This document shows positions 48,317 to 60,300 of a stretch of DNA of 64,000 nt, one piece after another. Positions within the stretch are counted from its first letter, which is position 1, and each line of letters starts with the position of its first letter. Source of the DNA: Epinephelus fuscoguttatus (taxonomy: Eukaryota > Chordata > Actinopteri > Perciformes > Serranidae); NCBI RefSeq assembly GCF_011397635.1, contig NC_064753.1, positions 25,196,322 through 25,260,321 on the forward strand, read 5' to 3'. Made by a program: the position numbers and the translations under genes. The notes beneath the pieces were generated by a model. It saw only the letters and a program-made list of their open reading frames with translations, did no database searches and had not been told where the DNA came from.

Positions 48317-51300
48317 TCACGTTGGATTGGAGGAGCATCGCTGGAGGAGCAGGGCATGGCAGGTGTCACAGACTCGGACTGGTTTTGGTGAGGCGGGCAG
48401 AGGGAGCTCATTGTCAGAGCAGCTGTTACAGAAAATCTCGCCACAGTTCCTACAGTGGTGCTGAAGAGAGAGACAGGAAGTTAGAACCCCAGTAACTGAC
48501 TGATCGTCTGTCCACTGAGAAATCAGTCTGATTAATATTCCAATATTATTCCAAAAATGACAATATTCTGAATTTGATACAAGTCATCTAAACAGCGTAT
48601 TAAGTTTGGATATTCCTAATAAGGCCTTTTCCAATTAAGAAGTGGGATATGGTGGTATTGTTCAGACATATACAGGGTGCATTTGGGATATATATCTCAA
48701 TCAGAGTCTTTACTGCAGTTCGCGACACACAGCCGCTTGCCCGTTGTCATGGATACGTTGTACACAAACCAACTAGCAGACAGTTAGCAAGGCTGGATCG
48801 AGATGCATGCCCAAAACAAAAGCCCACATTTCTGGTCCTGAGTAGAAACGCCTACTTCTAAACATTATGCACGACTTGGATATTAACAGGTTTTTGGATA
48901 CAAACAAATATCCAGGTAGGTGCCTGAAGGAGTGAAAAAGGAAAGCTGTGCTCGCATCATCGAGCTCCAGCCGTTCCACTTTTCCATATTTGAAGTGATA
49001 AATTACATAAAAGAGTTAATCTGAGTATGCACAGCTGCATGTAAATGTGGATATTAGTGGAATAATTATTTTCATTAGCCACATAAACAGCTTAGTAGGG
49101 AGTATTGTCTTTTTTGTATTAGGACAAAAACAGTATTTTCCGCATGTAAACGCAGTGAATTATTCAGCTTAGCACAACTGTGGATCCCTTTGAGGCTAAA
49201 GCCATGACTGCAACATCAATCTCCTCAAATGGTTGTCGAGTTCCTGCACATTGCCTTTTCAGCCATAGTGGCTTATTTTCTGACTTGTTGTTGCTGCTGG
49301 AAACTAAAACAACTTACTTCCTGCATGAAGGATGACTTTGCCGTAAATAACAGGTGACAAAACAGGAAGTAAATTAGAATGCAAAAGCTTTCATTTTGTT
49401 TTATCAGTTGGTGTTTACTTATGCAAAAAGGATATGGTTTTCTAACTTCCTCACCAACATCAGGGGCCTACAGATGATGTTCAGTCCTAGTTTTGACCGT
49501 GTCTGGATTTCAGATGTGTGAACACATGAAATTGGAATTTTTCACTTCATATTTGTGGTTATTTGTTGACTGACCTTTCGTCTTGAGATGGAGAACTCCT
49601 TCTCACACAGCTTGCAGTGGCTGGCTTCCTTGTCCTTCAGCCAAACCTGACCCCCCTGCAACAACATGATACAGTAAATCTCTGTTTCACCTGAACGTCA
49701 CATTATAGACATTAGTAAACAGCACAACGTCACTAATACTAAAATTTCTGTTACTTTACCTGAAGAGCTTTGTTGGCTTCTTTGATGTCTTCAATCTTTA
49801 GTTTGGATCTGATGACAAAAATGATAAAACTGTTATAGGTAAAGGAAAAACATAAAAATCAACCACCTCAGGTCATCAAACCTTTATTCATTCTGAGGGA
49901 ATTATTAAAAACAGTAGAAACTATTGGAGGTTCTCTTTTTAGTTTCATTTAGAAAAATGTGTTTGCTCTTTCTCAAGAATTGGAAACTTCACTTTTTTGC
50001 AAGAATGTAAATTACAAGTAAAACATGCAAAAACACTGGTATGGTACATTAAAGCTACAGTTGGTTTTATGAAAATAACTTAGTGTCATATCTGCTGAAA
50101 CTGTCTCTATATTCTGAAAGAAATACATGAGAAAGATGGTCTGTAAGAAATCATGTCCGTGCTCCTCTACCTACTGCATCTAATGACATTTTCTAAAATC
50201 GCAGGTGGTGCTCCAATAACAACCAATCGGAGCCAAGAAGTCTAAAGCAGCTGTCAATGCTTGCGAAATATGGTCAAACTAGGCAGCATTGAACAAATAT
50301 GAATCAAGATTGTTTCTCTTCTCAAATGTTAAGAAACATATTTTAGTGTACTGTTTAGCTGCAAAATGAGAAGGTTTGTGACCCCGCCACTGTACTAAGC
50401 ACCGCCCACCAACTAGACAAACATCCCTAACGTCGGAGCAACAACTTGGAAAGTCAGATACAAGATTTGTTCAGTTGACTTCATATTATCAAAAACATGG
50501 CGGACAATAACAAATATTTGGTTGATTTTAAGAAACTTTTTCTTAACACACATATGGCATATCAAGTTTTTGCTTACATATAATTCATAATATGGTATTA
50601 GGTTACGACTGTTAGTTACTGTCCAAGTATAGCATCCTAGAATAGTTAGAAAAGTTATTTATTAGCATTAACCACATTAACAGGTCAGGTAAAGCAATAT
50701 TTTAGTGGTTTTAAGCCATTAATATATAACACAACTTCTTTGTGGTGTCCTTGTTGTTTCCACATTACAACCAATGAGCTCATGAACACACCAAAGTCGG
50801 AAGAAAGACTTTCCAAGGAAATGAGAACATCTGAAGAGCGTGTGAATGCAACATAACTACAGCTTGTGCGTAGACTGTCCAGGTGCTGTCCTGCCCTCGC
50901 AGTTGAGATCTGCCTTTTTTGTTCCATGTTATTCACTAACATTTAGAAAACAGACAAGGACATTTGTGTATCGATGCCAAATATTCCACCTCTACATAGC
51001 AATTCACCTATGAGTCTTTTTTTCCCCCCCACCCCTCATAAACACAACTTTCTAATGGCGCACACATTTTTAAAATGAAAGCACACATACTCGCTCAGTT
51101 TGGAGCCCAGTTCCTCGAGAGCCTGTTCTTGGTCCTCACAGATGGTCTTCAGCTGAATGTTTTCATCCTGGAGACGATGGAACTCCTCGAAGAAAAATGC
51201 AACAGGCGACATGCATCAGATCAAATCAGATCACGTGCTGCAAATGTTGGGTCACACACACAGGTATGTAATAAAACGTACTACACAGTATCACACACGG

Positions 51301-54300
51301 TACATTAATTTCTCTCAATCTTCTTACCTTCTTAAGTCCGTTGATCTGCAGCGCCTCTGTGCTGAGCTGAGACACAGTATCCCTCTCTCTGTCTAGATCA
51401 TTCTGTAGCGTCTGCCTCCATTCCCTCTCTATCTTCAGGTCCATCTCCAGCTGCTGGCTACAGGAACACAAACGTATATACACACCAGTAACAGGTAAAG
51501 ATGACATACAAGAGACAGAGATACAGTGAGTAACAGATTATATAGGCCACACTGCTTTGTATATGTTTGATTTAATTGTATTTTACTGGTCCTAGGTATG
51601 AATGAGGGCTGTGACAGTTTCAGTTAAAGGGAAAAAAGCTTTATCACCAACTGCTGGCTCACCATGCTACACAGCTTATGGTGTATTAGCCTCTGTTGTG
51701 TCTCTGAGCACTACAGCTTCTCTAGATTTATGTATGTGTGTGCCAATTAGTCTGTCTTTGGAGGGGTTTTGCTTACAGTTGCCTTTCTCTGTGTTCGATC
51801 TGCCGCTGCAGGCTGTCGGCCTTGTTGGCAAAGTCCAACTTGAAGCGTCTGGTTCCCTCCTCGGCCGAGGTGCGGTGCCTCTCTGCCTCCTGTAATCTGC
51901 ACCATTATAACCAGGGACAAACTCAGGACCATGGAGAGAAAAAACTGGGATGGGGCGCGGGGTTAGGAGGGAGAGGGATAAAATAATACAGGAAAAGAGG
52001 ATGACTGGGAAGGGACTGGGGTTTCTGGGTGGAAAGATGAAAGAGGGGTGGCTCAGGGTAAATGAAGGTTGCCTTATAACACCAGAGAGTAAAACATAAA
52101 AGAGTGCAGGGGTTCAAAACAGTTAGGAACACAAAGGAGTGATGAGTCCAAATAAAGACACATGATGAAACAATGAGGGAAAACCGCCTTCAAGCAAAAG
52201 AATTGACAAGAAATAAAAGAGGACAGCTAACAGAGAGAGCTCAGACAGAGCGAACAGTGCTGTCTTTTGCAACGTCGTACAGTATATATCCACAGCATTT
52301 AGAAAAATATGCCAATTTCATTGTTTTAACTCAACATTACACAGGGAGGAAACATTTATAGCTTGTTTCCAGGATATGTCTTTTAACAAAGGTTAGATCT
52401 TAGATACTTGGACGATGAGGAGAACAATCCCACAACATCCTGACAGCAACTGTCGATGTGGAGCTTTATAACTCCTTAAAAATCACACAGTAAATGCACG
52501 CGTTAACAGCCCTCTGAACGTGGCCAAAAACTCAAACCACACCCAACACTTTCAAAACATCTAACTTTATTGGTAACGGTGGTAAAAGACAGTAGTTGTG
52601 AGTTTCCAACAGCTGTACTGAGTGTTTATTCGTCTATAAACTGAGAGGAGTTACAGTACTATGAACATGGAGTTAGAATAGGTAGAATGATTACTTCCTG
52701 ATCTATCACAAAAGTCAATAAATATGCCAAGACGAGACACAACGACACATCAAGTTCCCTTGAGAGAAACTCCAGAGGTTTACCTTTTTTTTTTTTTTAA
52801 CACTTGGCTCAGTTCTGTCTGTTTTACAGAAACAAAGCACATGATTTGAGCTAAAGCTGCTGGTCCCACTGAGCTGTATACATTTGCAAAACCTGACTCG
52901 ATCTTTAAGTTTTCAGTTCAGGCAAATCTACACAAGGAGGAGATGGGCTGTGTCTGAAATCACTCGCTTTTCACTGTAGACTGCACTAGATTTATCCGCT
53001 CGTCTGAGTGTGAAATCCACTATCCTCAAAAATTCTAAAAGCGAAAAAAGTAGCATCCATATCATGTGACCTTCTTTCTGCTTGTAACATTTTATAACAT
53101 TACCTGTCAGCGATGATGCAAAATGACAATGGTAAGTGCCAGGTATCTTTATTTTCTGCTCACTAGAAACTATTTTAAGTAAGAGAGTAGTGAGTGAGTG
53201 AAGAGGGGACTGGTTTCAGACACAGCGAGGGTCATCACAGCCAGTCAGAAGCAGGTCAGAAGGTGCAACACATGCAGAGCAAACTGGCAACAAATTAAAA
53301 GCAGGAGGCTGCACAGGCAAACTCCTGTCTGACTGAACATCAGGGATGGGAACTGAGCACCGGTTCCAGTTGAGAACCAGTTCCAAATTGTCTGATCCAT
53401 CTGAATCGTACGTCTCTGTGCTTATCAATTCCTTTTATCGACGCTGCCATGTTTTTCTGACAGTTGTGTATTGTACCACAATGATGTCAAACTAAAGCTT
53501 CCACGCTGCCAGAAACTTGCAACAAGAAGGAGTCATGGCAGAGAGAGGAAGAAACAGTCCAATGCATGGCTTCAGTGCTGTTTGTAATATCTATAAAATG
53601 ATACTTCAGGTCATGGTGGAAACACCAGCAATACACTTAAACAACTTTCTATGCAACATGGGCTTAAATTTCACAAATGCCATGTATTTGACACACGTCG
53701 TACTAACATTAGTGCCACACAGGTAGGATCAGTAGATTTTTCTCTGACTAAAAAAACTTACATGAAAACAAATGCTGTACAAATATTCATTTCATCTACA
53801 CTGTGTTTACACTCAGAGATAATAAAACACTTGCATTGATGCTGAAAACCTGTGTAGGCCTACTTTTCCCCCACACAGAAAATTGATCAGGAGTCAATAA
53901 GGGAATCGATAAAGAATCAGAGTGATAAGCAGAATCGATAATGGTATTAATATCAATAAATTCTTCCCATCCATGCTAAACATCTGTAGCAAACACCACT
54001 GACTGACTGTGATGAAATATAGGCAGCTATACGAACAGTTTGTGTAGGCTGTATGAGTTTTATGTTCCTGCTCGTGCTTTGGACCCAAACACTGTCAGCT
54101 CCCTTAAAGTTAAAAAACAGTCAAGCATGAAACAACAAGTTACTCAACAACCTCTGCAGAGCCACTATGGATGCCACTTAGGGACAGTACAGTCATTATT
54201 AGGGGGGAGTCCAGAAAGTGGGGAGGGTTGCACTTTTTTTTTATTTCTGCTGAGGGGATTTCAGTCTAAACTTTTTGGGAGAGTGGCAGGAGTATTGTAA

Positions 54301-57300
54301 GTGACTAAACTCTCCATCTCTCCAGTGAATATGACATTTGCCATTTCACTTTATTCAACATTTAAACTGAAAGCACAGGACAGTGAATTAAAATGTGTCA
54401 AAAATGTTTAAGTGTCATATAAAGTGACAGCATACTCGTACTCGTACGATAAAGTGACAGTGACAACTTTTGGTTCAAAAAAACAAACAGTAATGGCGGG
54501 AACATTTTTGTAACCAGGACATATGAGTTTGATAGGTTTGCTTCAATAGTGGCAACTGGCAATTACACTATCTATTGTGCTTTTAGCTACATGAAAATTA
54601 TTACTCCATTGAGAAATGTCGCACATTCATTGTGCAATTTTAGATACTAATAGCAAAATGAACTGGATGTACTAGATGTTGTCCGTAAGCCTTAGATGTT
54701 GATATTTGGTTGAATTTAGGTTGTGACGTCAAGTGACCATGATTCAATGTCAGGACAATGTCTAATGCCAGTGTCAATTGATGTAGAATACTGACAAGAG
54801 ATGATGTTGATATTTTGTTGGTTTAAAGTTGTGTTGTTAAGCAACCAAAATCAAACATTTTCCAAACGTTTCATACCAACGTCATTTTGACGTAGAATAT
54901 GGACATTTAGTCGTAAGGTTTGGAGAACAAAGCCCAATGTCTGAAAAATGTCTTACATCGTTAGACCTTTAAAATATTTCCAAACAAAATTTAACATCTT
55001 TCTGACGCCATTTTGACGAGGAATCCAAAGAAAATATTATCAACACTGGGAGGGGTCTTGCTTTTACAAAGTGCAACAGTAAGTTTAGCAACAGCTCCCC
55101 TACCCCAATAACTGTTGTACAGTCCCTAAATACTAGAGTGACACAACTCTGTTAACCAGTGGCTCTGAATGTTGCCAGATTAAGAAGTGGTGATACAACG
55201 GGAAAGCCCACTATACTCATTCTAACTCAATGTAAACAACAACAACAACGACCCTGTGATTACACCTCAGAGTCAACTATCTTACTGTCAGTGTTACTGC
55301 ATATAAACTGACTACTGGAGACAGGAAGAATGTGTAGCATGTGTATGTGTGTGAGGCTGAGCATGTGAGTGGATAGATAAAGTAGTGTATGATTAATTAA
55401 AAATGTTTCTATTAAAGTATAACTGATGTAATATTCAGACAGTTCTCTGACCAGCTAAACCGGAACATTCAGAGGAAACTTATCTCCCCTTATCATAAAC
55501 CAGCAAGGTTGTCTGAGGACGATTTAACTGAAGTTCATAAAAACATGTTGCAGTGGTCTCACTCTGCTGATGATGATCATGTTTCAGTAATTAAAAAGGG
55601 ACCAAACCATGCATTCAAGTTTCACCTGATTCTGCGGCTGCTCCCCAGCCATTAAACCATCTGAATATTAAGTGCAAAAAACAGGAATGTTCCTTTAAGT
55701 TAAGTCAGTTTATTCATTCGGTCGTAAGCAATCGTGTGTCTGCGTTTTGCGTGGGTATGTGCATGTTTGTCCTCAGAAGGAGATGTCCTTGACTAGCTTG
55801 TACTGGTGCTCTGTGTCTGTGCTGGCACACTTAACAAATGACATAGCAAGCGTTCTGGTCTGACTTAGCAGATCCTTATCACTGCACAGGGGAGCAGGGA
55901 TAAAATCAGGAAATAAACCAAACGTGGTTCCAAGGGAGCAAACGAATGGATGGATGAGTGGATGGATGGCATAAAAAGAGACAAACAGAAGGGAGGAAAG
56001 AAGGAGGAAAGAAAGGAAGGAAGGAAGAAAGGATGTCAATACATCAGTATTCTAAGTGGCCCCAATTACACTGAACACTTTAAGTGACTCTCAACATCAC
56101 AAGCACAGCAGTAAGGGTAAATAAAAGGCATTAAAACACAGAAATCTGATTTCAGGCTGCCAGGTTCACACTGTCATCAGATTTGTTCAGTCTGGATATA
56201 TTTCCCTCCACAGTAAGCATATGAGTAATGAGTATAGGTGGGGAGGAGAAGCACAGAAAGGTAATGTGGACAGATAGATGAATATAAATAACTACATCAG
56301 ACAAAAAGTGGAGTTTTCAGGTGAAGTGAGCACAGAAGTACGCTATCAACATGATAGATTAAAGCCTAATCTCTCTAAAGTAGACAACACATTAAGTTCT
56401 GAGGGGGAGATTTATCTGTAACAGCTGCTAAATAATTTTAAACAGTAACTCTGTCTGAACATTTTACCTTCTTCATTTGAGTTTTCAGCTTTAATACAAA
56501 ACTCCCACTGAAAATAACAAGTGTACTGGGGTCTGTATCCTACCAGCCTACTGTACATACACTTATAGAGCAGCAAAAACATTCAAAACCAATCACAAAT
56601 AGGATGGAACAGACTCAAACCAATGGGAGGGGAGAGGAGAGGGGAGGGGTAGACCGTGTTGACTGGTAGACGATGAGGTGAGGAGGGATCATAAGGCACC
56701 AATGAACCAGCGAGTCTCACAACAACTGATATGGAAATAAGGAGCATTATACACTGACTGTGGTGCAACACAGCATGCATGGAAAGATCAACAGGGTCAT
56801 TTATAGACAAGATAAATTAAGGACTGCAAGGTTTCCCCGAGGAAATAGTTATAGGAAATCCTGACGCTTCTTGTCTCATATTCAGTTTAGTTAAAGGGTG
56901 ATGGCCTGAACAATAATGTTCAATACACACTGCACATGATATGGTGCTTCTGCTCTTTTCCTCTGAAGGTTAACGTTATTTTTCATAGAAATGTATTCAG
57001 TTTTACAATGTTATGATGTAAGTGGAGGTGGCCTTTTTTTTTCACTTGGCCTGAAACCTGCATTGGGGACAGTGATTTCAAGCATATTTTTGGCAATTTT
57101 AGTAGATTATATAAAATTGAATCTCTAGGGCAATTGCAAACCCTGCCAAGTCTCTGTCAAGTAAAAGCTTTGGATCTAAAATTTCAGTAAATTCTGTACA
57201 AAAAAGACTTTTGGAGCATGCAAAAGTAAATAAATCACAGCTAAAATAATGACATTTTGGAAATTTTGAAGGTTTTTAGTGGACAATAACAATGTGCGAT

Positions 57301-60300
57301 TTAGTTTCAACTTTGGACAGCATAGAGATCTAAGACGCAAACACTTTCTAGTGTGTCTTTTTGCAGTTTCGTGAGAAAAGTGCAAGCTGCCTCCAGTGAA
57401 CTGAGACTACCTCTCCTTACATCAACAGAAACGAATACATCTTTATTAAATAGAACCTTATAAATCTTCAGAGAAAAGTGAGGAGGGAGGCATTTCACAA
57501 AACACATTTGATGACTGTTCAGACTGCCATGGAGTAACCAATCATATCAGAGGCTCAGCTCAGCCAATGACAGAGACTTATCAATCCCATCACACGTTGC
57601 AGCGTGATCTAAAAACCCTTCTGTAGTAAGGTGTTGTGCTGTGGAACATTTTTGTAAGCTGAGGGCACAGGAGAGCAATAAGGAGGTTTGGAGGAGACAA
57701 GGATTAACACCTTTAACCAATTTCCTATGAGAAACCCTTAAACAGTGAAGAGGAGAAAGAGTCAAATACATTTTCTCCATGTTTTCTCCCAGTTCTCTTC
57801 TCGATAGCTTCAAGCTGCACTATGCAGACCTCTGAAAGGTTCTGTATGCAACATTCAGAGCAATGATACAGCAGCAAACCACGATTAGCTATGTAAAGAT
57901 ATAGCAGAGCAATGGCATCCTGAGCAGAGAATAAAGTCAAGCTACCTCTGTGTGTGTGCTGTAATCAGAGCTTCTCTGTGGTTTGTTGTGATTAGGCAGT
58001 GCGGACGTGCGTTTTCATGCATGTGTTTGTTCAATTGGCTAGCTCATCTTCATTGCATTGCTTTGCACTCCACTCATACAGCAGCTGTCACTGATATCGG
58101 GGTGACGTTGTCACAGAAGCGTAGCGTAGCATTGTGTAGTGCTGTTTATGTGATTAACACCATTAACACATCTACATGTTGAGAACCATGTCCAGACAAC
58201 TCAAATGCTCTGGATTTTGCATAGAGCCCCTTAAATAACTATGTGCTTTTAAGTAATTATTTTTAAAATATAAAATAAAATAAAGACAAGATGACTTTTG
58301 ATGATTTTGGCCTGAGAACTAGTCCGTTTTTTGGGATTTCTTATACAATTTTGGTTCAATGGTACAATCAAACCTGTTCTCCTGTGGGTCAAACTTACTA
58401 TGCTAAATTAAAGCATGTATCTTTTGGTAAACCAAAGTAGGGGAGCAGAGAACCTGCTTTGTATTGGAGGAGAGACTGAGGAGAGACTGAGGAGACACAT
58501 GGGAGAATGTGATTTTCCTGTTCTGATTAAGGCGTGCTGTTCCTTTACAGGCAGCGAATCTCACCTTTGTTCCAGCTGCTTCATGGTGGCAGTGATCTGA
58601 TTGGTCTTCTCCTCCAGACGAGTGATCACGTCGTTCTTCTTCTTCATCTCCTCATCAGAAGACTAACAATGAAAAAGAGTCATAAGTAACAATAATAATT
58701 ACAGTACATGACAACAAGTCCAGCCAGGTGAGGATGTGCGTGTTTGTACCTGCATCTTCTGGTACATTTCTACGTTGATGGCTTTGACTTCATCAAGTTG
58801 ATGTCTCAGTCCGATGAGTGTGTCCTGTTGATGAAAGACAAAGAATTCACTGTTTAGGTCACGTTTTCATGTGACTGCTTCTAGTTTCCTGCAGCAAGTC
58901 TCTTTAATTTAGCATGCTCGTCTTTCAATTTTTTCTGTCCTCCATTCAGTCAGTCAGTCATTTCAGGGCTTTATTATTACTATTCATTGTGTATCTATTC
59001 ATCTTCACAATTATTCATTCACTGGGGGTCTGAGTAAAATAAACCCAGGACTATATATACGTACATACACGCTGTTAAATCAGGCCTGGTTCCAGAATAA
59101 AATTACTTGGGGTGCATCTGAAACTGGACAGCAACAGCAATGAAAAACAGTGTAGAATATAAAACATAAATAATTTATTTCAATTAGACACACTCCAACC
59201 AAAATTGGCATGGAAAATAACGTTTAATGTGGTTACTGCTGGACATAAAAGAACCGAAATAGAAGGTGCACATGGAGATACCCACACAATCTGTACGCCA
59301 AGACCTGCCACCTTTCATTGGCATTTATTATTCAAATTTCAACTGAGAGTGTAAAATATTAAACAGAGGGTGCTATGCATGCTTTTGCACCCCTGTAGAA
59401 CTAGGCCTGTGATAAATACTGGCCAGTTTTGGAGCGTGGTCACATTCATGTGTATATACCAACATTTCAAGCCAAGAGCTACCAGTTAGTGAGCCAAAAT
59501 ATATGAAGGACACACTGGAGGTCACAATGCATGATACAAATATTCATATGTCACATACCCCATGCTCCTGTGCAATAATGATGCTCTTCAGTCTGATAGT
59601 TGATTCACCTGATGATGTTTTTAATGACACCATCAACCTCCTTACAAAGCTGTGATGATGCTGCAGCCATGACAACTCCCATATGTCACAGCTCGGCTAC
59701 AAATGTCAGCTGCTGGTGTTTATGTAGCAGAGTTCACATGTTGGTAGTCAAAGGCCTGATGCTGGCAGGTCTGCCAGAGAGAGACGGGCAGAGAAGCTGG
59801 CATGGTATTACTGCTCCATGTGAGCATGTACGGGCTGGTGCTATATTTTTAGTTTCTGCCCCCAAAGGGCTTGTTATCATGAGCTCTCTGGTTGTGAAGA
59901 CACCATGTCTAAAAAACAACCACATCATTCTCAGTCTAAATATATCCTTTCTTATCAGTTGTTCGGTGTTTGCACTAAATTGGCGTCACCATTGACAATT
60001 GCCATTTTAGGCCTGTCATGTAACTTCTTTTATTGGATGATATATTGTCACAGAAACAATTGTGATTAATGATATTACTGTTATTTTGAGACCGTTTGGA
60101 TAGAGGGCTTGGGCGGTTTGCTGGTAGATTTACGGAGTGGAGGACGGAGTTGTTGGAGGGTAAAACTGCAAACGACGGACTGCAAGGGACTGGCAACTGT
60201 CAGGTGCTGTGCGTCTTCCGCTTCAAAAGTGCAGCTGTGGGCTACGCAGGCTAAGCTTCGTCGTGTCATCTACAAAGTGTTGTTTTATAGGCCATTTATT

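Noticed and set aside
53216-53428. - strand open frame in the RUFY2 intron
   Set aside because: Overlaps the start of a hAT-like element and matches no RUFY2 segment.
55773-56039. The whole 88-codon open frame including the part above 55881
   Set aside because: Only the segment from 55881 down follows a splice acceptor and matches the RUFY pattern; the upstream part is simple-sequence intron.
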